This document shows positions 39,782 to 46,660 of a stretch of DNA of 64,000 nt, in pieces. The notes beneath the pieces are model-generated. The model was not told where the DNA came from. It was given only the letters and a program-made list of their open reading frames with translations, and made no database searches. The position numbers and the translations under genes are program-made. Every line of letters starts with the position of its first letter. Position 1 is the stretch's first letter. Source of the stretch: an uncultured Bacteroidales bacterium (GTDB lineage: Bacteria > Bacteroidota > Bacteroidia > Bacteroidales > UBA932); contig CAKUYQ010000004.1 of the NCBI GenBank assembly GCA_934717185.1, forward strand, positions 1 through 64,000, in the 5' to 3' direction.

Positions 39782-40312
39782 ATGTCTCAAACATCTATGC
39801 CATCAAGAAAGTCGTCACCGCTTCTATCATTCCCAGTAGGAAATGATTACATGATAGAGGTATACCAAGGTTCTTTATCCCCGTTTGATATCATCGTGAA
39901 ATATAAGCAAATGGAAAAAAGAAGATGGAGTCGGCTTAGAACTCCAAAGCATATTCATTGGGCTGTCGATATAATCATCAAACAGCATATGCTGCCAACT
40001 GTTACTCAACTTTTTATAGATGAACTTATTGTCCTTTGGAATCAAACTAATCCAATGATTTCTATAGTTGAACGTAATCAGTTTCTCAATGCACAGTCTT
40101 TGCTCCAGTCCGCAAATGCAATCGCGCGAAAATATCAAAACCTTAATGGTAAAGGGGAGTACTCGGTCGATTTTTTGTGCATCCTTGCGATTCTATTAAT
40201 GAGGCAAGAAAAGACGAACAATCCTAATGCCTATATGTTCAAGAAATTACTCGAAGCATTGAAAGCAAAAGATGATATTTTCAAGATAGTATCAGTGGCG
40301 ACACATCGTTAG
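39782..40312 (+). CDS. Unknown protein linked to the DpnII-type system
   Basis: A 176-residue soluble protein without a recognised domain. The first third is beta-rich (GNDYMIEVYQGSLSPFDIIV) and the rest helical with many leucines (LCILAILLMRQEKTNNPNAY). It starts 24 bases after the regulator and ends overlapping, tail to tail, the first methyltransferase gene by four bases. The position suggests an accessory of the restriction-modification island, perhaps co-transcribed with its regulator. Function is unknown. Confidence 0.65.
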   Translation: MSQTSMPSRKSSPLLSFPVGNDYMIEVYQGSLSPFDIIVKYKQMEKRRWSRLRTPKHIHWAVDIIIKQHMLPTVTQLFIDELIVLWNQTNPMISIVERNQFLNAQSLLQSANAIARKYQNLNGKGEYSVDFLCILAILLMRQEKTNNPNAYMFKKLLEALKAKDDIFKIVSVATHR

Positions 40313-41190
40313 AATGGCAACTCTGCTCCATAAAAAACAGGTGGCTCATTAAGGATGCTAATATCCTTATCTTTGAAGAACTTAGCTTGCTTGTGCAGCT
40401 TTCCAAGATATTCAGCACGAAGGGACAAATTGTCAAGTTCTTCTCTACGAGCTTTGCTTATCTCCAAAAACTTATCTTCCATGTCAATTCCCAAGAATCT
40501 GCGCCCCAACAGGTTGGCTGCTATACCTGTTGTGCTACTGCCTGTAAAAGGATCCAATATCCAGGCGCCAGGCTCTGTAGATGCCTGAATAATTCTTGAC
40601 AGCACGCACAACGGCTTCTGTGTAGGATGCTTCCCACACGATTTTTCCCATTTGGCAATCGCAGGAAGAGTCCACACATCGCGCATCTGAGTACCTCCAT
40701 TTATCTCCTTCATCAACTCATAATTGAAGTAATGAGCGACTTTCTGCTCTTTCCGAGCCCAAAGGATATATTCTGCGGAATATGTGAAATATCTACATGA
40801 AAGATTTGGAGGGGGATTAGTCTTCACCCAAGTAATACAATTCAGAATCTTGAATCCAAGCTCCGTTAGGCACCGTGCAATAGAAAATATATTGTGATAT
40901 GTTCCGCTTACCCAGATTGTTCCGTTACCCTTCAACTTTTCACGGCAAGCTGAAAGCCAAGCTTTGTCGAACCGATAGTCTTCTTCAAATCCCTTAGATT
41001 TATCCCAGTCACCTTTATTCACAGACACCATCTTCCCGCTCTGAACGCTGATGCCCCCATTAGACAGATGGTATGGAGGATCAGCGAAAATCATATCAAA
41101 CTTGAACTCAAATTGAGACAAAAGTTCAATACAATTACCTTTGGCTAAAGTGAAATCCTTATTATCGGATTTGAAGAAAGGTGTAATCAT
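40309..41190 (-). CDS. DNA adenine methyltransferase of the DpnA type (beta class)
   Basis: A 293-residue enzyme with the catalytic motif FADPPYHLSNGG near the N-terminus and the SAM-binding motif DPFTGSSTTGIAANLLGRR near the C-terminus, the order of beta-class enzymes such as DpnA (M2.DpnII), MboI M2 and CcrM-like proteins. TQKPLCVLSRII precedes motif I. DpnA methylates GATC also in single-stranded DNA. It overlaps the endonuclease start by four bases, so it is made last in the minus-strand operon. Confidence 0.85.
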   Translation of the reverse strand: MITPFFKSDNKDFTLAKGNCIELLSQFEFKFDMIFADPPYHLSNGGISVQSGKMVSVNKGDWDKSKGFEEDYRFDKAWLSACREKLKGNGTIWVSGTYHNIFSIARCLTELGFKILNCITWVKTNPPPNLSCRYFTYSAEYILWARKEQKVAHYFNYELMKEINGGTQMRDVWTLPAIAKWEKSCGKHPTQKPLCVLSRIIQASTEPGAWILDPFTGSSTTGIAANLLGRRFLGIDMEDKFLEISKARREELDNLSLRAEYLGKLHKQAKFFKDKDISILNEPPVFYGAELPF

Positions 41191-42047
41191 TTTTGAATCA
41201 GCTTTGAAATAATACCATCCTCTAGATCTTTGATATTATAGAGGTTCTCAAGGATATCAAAGGTCTCTTTCAGATTATTGCGTGCACTTATCCATCCTTG
41301 CCCATCAGTGAACCACACAAATTTGAAGAAGTCCAAGTCCCTGGTCTCCAATGTTATTGTCTTATAACTTCGCGCGGTCTCATTCAATTTAGAGCCTGAA
41401 CTGGAATAGAAGTTCGTCTCAATGCCATAAATCATATTCGGACATTTTATGACGAAATCAAATCTCTTCTCTGCATTTCCGTTATTGGAGATTGAAGACA
41501 GATCCACGTTCCACTTTTCCTCAATCTCGTGAATATACATTTCCTTGAAATAAGTCTCACCTTTTACGAGACCGGCTTGAATGAGATAACTCTCAATAAT
41601 ATTTTCCATTAAATGACCTCCACGATTCTTGCGCCCGTTTGAATCAAGTCCGGTCTCAACACCAGTTACATAGTCCACCAGATTATTAATCAGATGATTC
41701 TCCATAAGATCAAACAATCCGGTCTTTCTCATAAAGACCTTATACTGAGATGTCGGATAGTTCTTCGTTGCGAAATTATAACAAAACTGTCCCTCTTTAT
41801 CCATCACGAAAATATCCAACTCACGTTTGGCCAGAAGTATAGGAATGCACTTTAGAGTCTCCGGGTAACGCTCGATTATATTCTCGAAATCAGCCTCGAT
41901 ATTTCGTGACCCGATCAATGAGTTAAGAATGTTCAGTTCAATTCTGATTGCATCAACATAGGCAAACACTTTGGGAAAGTCAATGTAATATTTATAATCG
42001 GCAATGGACTTGCGGAACTCGCCAAACCAAGCGTTGAAATCTCTCAT
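41187..42047 (-). CDS. DpnII-family restriction endonuclease
   Basis: A 286-residue protein with the DpnII/MboI fold. Diagnostic parts are ENLINNLVDYVTGVETG-like sequence (MENHLINNLVDYVTGVETGL), the phrase KNRGGHLMENIIESYL, and the catalytic core FDFVIKCPNMIYGIETNFYS with the D...ExN/K pattern. Family members cut unmethylated GATC. It lies between the two methyltransferase genes, 9 bases after the first and overlapping the second. Recognition of GATC is inferred from family. Confidence 0.85.
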   Translation of the reverse strand: MRDFNAWFGEFRKSIADYKYYIDFPKVFAYVDAIRIELNILNSLIGSRNIEADFENIIERYPETLKCIPILLAKRELDIFVMDKEGQFCYNFATKNYPTSQYKVFMRKTGLFDLMENHLINNLVDYVTGVETGLDSNGRKNRGGHLMENIIESYLIQAGLVKGETYFKEMYIHEIEEKWNVDLSSISNNGNAEKRFDFVIKCPNMIYGIETNFYSSSGSKLNETARSYKTITLETRDLDFFKFVWFTDGQGWISARNNLKETFDILENLYNIKDLEDGIISKLIQK

Positions 42048-42056
42048 ACAGTTGTG

Positions 42057-42962
42057 TTATATTATGTTGGTTATCATTATCTCGGACAACTTTCCTCGTC
42101 CTGCAGCATTGGAGTTAATCATCCTGAAAGCGGAAACACGCTTTATGATGAATCGTTCATAGATGTGGTCAAAGAAATTACCAGCCGAAGCATCCTTTGC
42201 TGGATCAGAATTGCTTGCCACAAACAATGCTTTCTTCTCTGTAATCCGATTGCAGAAATCCCTCAAACGGATCTGTTCCTTATCATCAAATCCATCCTTT
42301 GAATAAGAGGTAAATGAGGAAGTTACCGTAATTGGCTTGTAAGGAGGATCAAAATAGAAGACAGAATGCTCGTCAGCATATTTTTCAGTCTGGGCAAAGT
42401 CTCCGCAAAGAATAGTCACACGTTTAAGAAGTTCAGAATCAGCCCTCAATGTCTCTACATCACAAATCTTCGGGTTCGCATATCGCCCAAACGGAACATT
42501 GAACGCCCCTTTTGAATTAACACGATATAGTCCGTTGAAGCAAGTCCTATTCAGAAATATGAACAACGCAGCGGTCTCAACATCGCCATCCTGGTGTCCA
42601 TTATAACGGTTGCGCTTCCCGATAAAGTAATCTTTTCTGTCTTCTTCATCCAAGGCTTTGTATTCAGCCTGATATTCATTCAATACGTCAATCAGTTCTT
42701 CAACATTATTTTTGATGATGGAATATGTGCAAATAAGCTCTCTGTTAATATCATTGATGACGGCCTGTTCAATGTTCGGAAACTCCTGAAGAATCCAGAA
42801 TAACACAGCCCCGCCACCGACAAAAGGCTCCACATAAGTAACCCCCTTTCTCCTCCCCAAATCAACAGGCAAAGACCGCCTCACCTCATATAGAAGCTGA
42901 GACTTCCCGCCAACCCATTTCACAAAAGGCTTAGCTTTTGCATTATTTTCGTTAAAACCCAT
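42057..42962 (-). CDS. DNA adenine methyltransferase, D12 (Dam/DpnM) class
   Basis: A 301-residue alpha-class enzyme. Motif I is FVKWVGGKSQLLYEVR at the N-terminus, followed by YVEPFVGGGAVLF, and the catalytic motif is VFYFDPPYKPI (about residues 190-200). This is the Dam/DpnM family, which methylates adenine in GATC. Being first in the operon it is made before the endonuclease and protects the host. CAAATATA at 42987-42994 is a likely -7 element on the minus strand. Confidence 0.88.
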   Translation of the reverse strand: MGFNENNAKAKPFVKWVGGKSQLLYEVRRSLPVDLGRRKGVTYVEPFVGGGAVLFWILQEFPNIEQAVINDINRELICTYSIIKNNVEELIDVLNEYQAEYKALDEEDRKDYFIGKRNRYNGHQDGDVETAALFIFLNRTCFNGLYRVNSKGAFNVPFGRYANPKICDVETLRADSELLKRVTILCGDFAQTEKYADEHSVFYFDPPYKPITVTSSFTSYSKDGFDDKEQIRLRDFCNRITEKKALFVASNSDPAKDASAGNFFDHIYERFIIKRVSAFRMINSNAAGRGKLSEIMITNII

Positions 42963-42986
42963 TTTTCAAGAGTGTACTTTTGAGAG

Positions 42987-42994
42987 CAAATATA
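42987..42994 (-). promoter_or_regulatory. -7 element of the restriction-modification operon
   Basis: The minus strand reads TATATTTG 25 bases before the methyltransferase start codon. The -33 region is weak. Confidence 0.45.
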
Positions 42995-43069
42995 CTACAA
43001 ACTTTTAATATTTATAGTATGCTAATCTCTGCCTGTCTCCTCTAATTTGCCACTGCACCGGTAATTGAA

Positions 43070-43183
43070 GTTGTATAAAAAGTGGAATTTCAAGGCTTGC
43101 GAAGTTTTTAACACGGGAGCGTACTTAGGGTACGTGAGGATTTAAAAACTAGGCGTAACGCAGAAATTACCTTTTTATACAAC
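43070..43183. repeat. Structured hairpin element, copy 2
   Basis: 114 bases matching 25721-25833. Outer arms GTTGTATAAAAAG and CTTTTTATACAAC pair over 13 bases; AGTTTTTAA pairs with TTAAAAACT; CGTAC pairs with GTACG around TTAGG. The unpaired-looking words GGCTTGCGAA, GGGAGCGTAC, GTGAGGATT and GGCGTAACGCAG are conserved between the copies. Confidence 0.85.
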
Positions 43184-43195
43184 TTCATAAAAAAA

Positions 43196-43222
43196 AGAGC
43201 CGATTCGTGAAGAATCAGCTCC
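43196..43222 (-). terminator. Intrinsic terminator of tRNA-Glu
   Basis: On the minus strand GAGCTGATTC pairs with GAATCGGCTC and is followed by eight T. Confidence 0.8.
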
Positions 43223-43226
43223 TTAG

Positions 43227-43298
43227 TACGGGATAGGAGAATCGAACTCCTATTTAGAGATTGAGAATCTCTCGTCCTAACCGTTAGACGAATCCCGC
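43227..43298 (-). tRNA. tRNA-Glu (CTC anticodon)
   Basis: Minus-strand cloverleaf: acceptor GCGGGAT pairs with ATCCCGT (with a terminal G-U), D-arm TCTAACGGTTAGGA, anticodon stem AGAGA/TCTCT with loop TTCTCAA giving anticodon CTC, and T-arm GGAG TTCGATT CTCC. CCA is not encoded. Confidence 0.9.
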
Positions 43299-43308
43299 GG
43301 TTTGGGAT

Positions 43309-43342
43309 TGCAAAGGTAGTAATATTTTTGCAATCTCCAAAT
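43309..43342 (-). promoter_or_regulatory. Promoter of tRNA-Glu
   Basis: On the minus strand TTTG, 19 bases, then TACCTTTG: a full consensus match about ten bases before the mature tRNA. Confidence 0.8.
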
Positions 43343-43399
43343 TTATTATAAAAATAGTGTTAAAAAAATTGGTAATGATACCATAATTTTAGATTAACG

Positions 43400-45889
43400 C
43401 TATTTCTTTGAATCTAATCTGCCTGCAATCTTGTCTGCAAGGAACATATAATGTGCTCTTGTTACCCCTGTAGATGATGCTGCAAGAGAGTTGAACCTCT
43501 TCTGCAGGTCTCTAAGCTGGCCATAGACAGTTGAGATAATATCTGTATTATCCTTGTTCTCGTCACCCTTCTTGTAGAACGGACCTCCCTCACCGTTGTA
43601 AACGGCAATGAGAGCTGCTACGTAGCGTTTCTGAAGAAGTCTCTGAAGACTTGCTTTTGTTTTGTCGGGACTAACAGGAACAAGAATCATACTGTTAAGA
43701 TCCTTAAAGAACTCATCCAAGGTGTAGGCCTCTTTGCCGTTCTTGATCTCATCCTCAACCATATTGAGCATAGCCCTCTTGCTTACCATGTTACCAAGAA
43801 CTTTTGTATATGTCTTGTCTACAATAATCTGGGGCTTGTTAATGGTCTTGGACATTACCTCGTTAGGAATCAGCCAAGTCTGAGGTGTAAACAGATTCTT
43901 GTTAAGGAAAGCAAGTGCCTCTTTCTGTTTTGCCTTCTCAACGTGGGTGTAAACCTCGCCTGGTTGGTCTGAGGTTTTTGCATTAAAGTAAACTCCTCCT
44001 ACCCATTTGGCTACATGATTCATGTATCTGGTGTACTGGTTGACTATCTCGTTGTAAAGTGTGTTGAGGTCATCGTAACCTTTGCCCGGGGTTGTTGTCC
44101 AATTGGTAAGGTTGTTCATAATGAACTTAAGGTTCTTTACACCGTATTCGTTTGCCTCCATTTGGTTTGAACCTAAATCCTCTGACTGGAATCTTGGATC
44201 GTTTGAGTTGCTCTCTGTTCCAAACAGCAACAGAGGGTTGGATGTCTTCTCGATTATCCATTTGTTGAGGTGTGCCAACTCTTTCTGCGGGTCGTTGTAC
44301 TCGTAGAATCTTCTGTATCCCCACTCAATAGCCCAATAGTCGTAAACACCTATTCTTGGCCATAGTGCAGACTGCTCAATCTTGTCCTCAGGCTGTGCAA
44401 CATAGTTGAAGCGAGAGTAGTCCATGATAGATGTGGTGTGACCGTTCTTCTTTACAAACTCGGGGTCTCTGAGCTGTGCTACAGAGTAGTGGGCTGATCC
44501 CATAAAATTGTGTCTTAATCCAAGTGTGTGGCCAACCTCGTGCGATGACACGAACCTTACAAGTTGCCCCATAAGCTCGGAGTCGAATGTAAGGTGTCTT
44601 GCAGCTGTGTCTGCAGGTGATGCCTGGATGAAATACCAGTTTCTTAGTAGTGACATAACGTTATGATACCAGCAGATATGGCTCTCTATAATCTCGCCCG
44701 AACGCGGGTCGCTTATGTGAGGACCCATTGCGTTTGCAACATCAGATGGTTTGTAGACTATGGCTGAGTGTCTTGCATCATCCAAGCTCCATGTTGAGTC
44801 CTGCTCGAATGTAGGTGCTTCAAGTGCGTAGATTGCATTTTTGAATCCGGCCTTTTCAAATACAGGCTGCCAGTCGTTCACACCGGCTATAAGGTATGGA
44901 ACCCACTGCTTTGGAGTTGCGGGATCTATGTAGAACACAATAGGTTTTGCAGGCTCTACAAGCTCTCCGCGTTTGTATTTCTCTATATCCTCGGGCTTTG
45001 GTTCCAATCTCCACCTTGAGATCATCTTTACAGACTCAACGCCCTGTGGATTCTTGTCAAAGTCTACATATCTCTCAATAAAGTAGCCTACCCTCGGATC
45101 CTCGTATCTTGCAACCATAGGCTCTTTTGGAAGAAGTACCAACGATACGTTGAACTCAAATGTTGCGGTAGGGTTGCTGTCTGTACGTGCGTATGTATAG
45201 ACAACTTTCATTTCTGTATTTATCGGGAAGCTCTTTATCCCGGAAACAAAGGATTTGTCCTTTTGCACAGAGCCTAACTTAAAGGTGGTCTTGTCTCTTT
45301 TGCCAAAGAAAAGGTACTCTGTGTCTGAAAGAAGGAAATCTGTTATATCTATAAGATAGCTGTCTTTGCCTGCGGATTGGGCTTTAATCTCAAAAGCAGC
45401 GGCGATTGCCTGCATGTTTGATGCTGCAACATTCTCTGCCATATCTCCGTTGGCGCGCTCTCTAAGTATGATATTCTTAAGGAAAATCTTCTTGCCGTCC
45501 TGCGATTTTTCAAAACGGAACATCTTGTGGGCAATGTCATCTCCCGCGTAACCGTCAAACTGGTTGCGTATTCCGGCTGCCCCTTTGGAGATTCTTGAAA
45601 CCATCATCATGTCGCGGCCTATAAGGGAATCGCTGAGTTGAAGATAGTATTTGCCATCTTTTACATAAACCGGAGTCATCCCCTCTTTGTACATCTGCGG
45701 CGTCTTTACAAAGTTGCCGATAAGCGGGATTGTCTTGGCTTTTGTCTTGCTGCTGTCCTTTGCTGCGGCAGATACCTCTGTTTTAACGGCAGCACCTTTT
45801 TTGTTCTTGCCCTTTTGCGCAGATGCATCGTTTGGCGATACTGCTATCATTGCAGCTGCAAGAAAAGGGATAATTAAAGAGTACTTCAT
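43400..45889 (-). CDS. Secreted zinc metalloprotease (DUF5117/DUF5118/DUF4953 family)
   Basis: An 829-residue protein with a signal peptide (IIPFLAAAMIAVSPNDASA). The zinc site is HEVGHTLGLRHNF near residue 448, the extended HExxHxxGxxH motif of metzincin-like enzymes. The N-terminal third matches the DUF5118 and DUF5117 regions (GRDMMMVSRISKGAAG, YFIERYVDFDKNPQGVES) and the C-terminal third DUF4953. Proteins of this family are common in Bacteroidetes and are predicted to act in the periplasm or at the surface; substrates are unknown. It stands alone, with its own upstream region shared with the methyltransferase gene. Confidence 0.9.
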   Translation of the reverse strand: MKYSLIIPFLAAAMIAVSPNDASAQKGKNKKGAAVKTEVSAAAKDSSKTKAKTIPLIGNFVKTPQMYKEGMTPVYVKDGKYYLQLSDSLIGRDMMMVSRISKGAAGIRNQFDGYAGDDIAHKMFRFEKSQDGKKIFLKNIILRERANGDMAENVAASNMQAIAAAFEIKAQSAGKDSYLIDITDFLLSDTEYLFFGKRDKTTFKLGSVQKDKSFVSGIKSFPINTEMKVVYTYARTDSNPTATFEFNVSLVLLPKEPMVARYEDPRVGYFIERYVDFDKNPQGVESVKMISRWRLEPKPEDIEKYKRGELVEPAKPIVFYIDPATPKQWVPYLIAGVNDWQPVFEKAGFKNAIYALEAPTFEQDSTWSLDDARHSAIVYKPSDVANAMGPHISDPRSGEIIESHICWYHNVMSLLRNWYFIQASPADTAARHLTFDSELMGQLVRFVSSHEVGHTLGLRHNFMGSAHYSVAQLRDPEFVKKNGHTTSIMDYSRFNYVAQPEDKIEQSALWPRIGVYDYWAIEWGYRRFYEYNDPQKELAHLNKWIIEKTSNPLLLFGTESNSNDPRFQSEDLGSNQMEANEYGVKNLKFIMNNLTNWTTTPGKGYDDLNTLYNEIVNQYTRYMNHVAKWVGGVYFNAKTSDQPGEVYTHVEKAKQKEALAFLNKNLFTPQTWLIPNEVMSKTINKPQIIVDKTYTKVLGNMVSKRAMLNMVEDEIKNGKEAYTLDEFFKDLNSMILVPVSPDKTKASLQRLLQKRYVAALIAVYNGEGGPFYKKGDENKDNTDIISTVYGQLRDLQKRFNSLAASSTGVTRAHYMFLADKIAGRLDSKK

Positions 45890-45979
45890 CTAAAAAAATA
45901 TAAAATGTTAGTTAATTGTATTGTCAGGTGTTTATCTTTCATTAGACTAACTTTAGGGGCGAAAGTTAAATTTGGGGTG

Positions 45980-46573
45980 CTAATTTTTTTGTTCTATGAG
46001 CAATGCTTTGCAGAACTCCCACATAACCATACCTGCCGATACAGATATATTCAGCGAGTGCTTTGTTCCAAATTGCGGTATTTCAATAACATAGTCGCTT
46101 GCGTCAACTACACTTTGGCTTACCCCTTTTACCTCGTTGCCAAAGATTAGCGCTGTTTTTTTTCTCTCTTTTCCGCTTCCCGACAAATCACCGTATATTT
46201 TTTTTGCTGCCTCCTCAAGAGAGATGGAGTTTTCTGCCTGTTCTATGCTTATTATTGTGTATCCCTCCTTTTTGAGTTTTTTTACGGCATCTGTGGTCTC
46301 TGCAAAGTATTCCCAGTCTACGGAAAATTCTGCTCCCAATGCGGATTTGTGAATCTCGGCAGTTGGCGGGGTTGCGCATATTCCGCAGAGGATGACTTTC
46401 TCCATTATAAATGAATCGGCCGTTCTGAACACGGAGCCTATGTTGTGCTGGCTCCTTACATTGTCCAAGACGATTGTTACGGGGAGTTTGCTGTGTGCTT
46501 TAAACTCCTCTACTGAAATTCGCCCTAATTCGTCGTTGCGTTTTACGCGATGTGTTGATATGTTATCCAACAT
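45980..46573 (-). CDS. SpoU/TrmH-family RNA 2'-O-methyltransferase
   Basis: A 197-residue SPOUT methyltransferase without the extra N-terminal domain. All three family motifs are visible: VLDNVRSQHNIGSVFRTAD, TALIFGNEVKGVS and IEIPQFGTKHSLNISVSAG. It methylates ribose in tRNA or rRNA with SAM, using the trefoil-knot site. The exact target cannot be told. An exact TTTGTCGGGAAG word is read in frame as Asp-Leu-Ser-Gly-Ser. Confidence 0.92.
   Translation of the reverse strand: MLDNISTHRVKRNDELGRISVEEFKAHSKLPVTIVLDNVRSQHNIGSVFRTADSFIMEKVILCGICATPPTAEIHKSALGAEFSVDWEYFAETTDAVKKLKKEGYTIISIEQAENSISLEEAAKKIYGDLSGSGKERKKTALIFGNEVKGVSQSVVDASDYVIEIPQFGTKHSLNISVSAGMVMWEFCKALLIEQKN
46176..46187 (-). repeat. 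TTTGTCGGGAAG word, exact, inside a gene
   Basis: Coding-strand copy in the SpoU/TrmH-type methyltransferase gene. Confidence 0.85.
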
Positions 46574-46598
46574 ATAGTTTATAGTTTAAGGTCAAAGC

Positions 46599-46636
46599 AA
46601 AGGGGCGACCTCTCCTTGTTGGTTGGTCACCCCCTC
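46599..46636 (-). terminator. Hairpin between pnp and the RNA methyltransferase gene
   Basis: GGGG-GACC pairs with GGTC-CCCC with one bulge on each side. On the minus strand a short T-rich stretch follows, so it probably ends the pnp transcript. Confidence 0.55.
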
Positions 46637-46660
46637 GCCATCTATATAGTTATGAAAATT

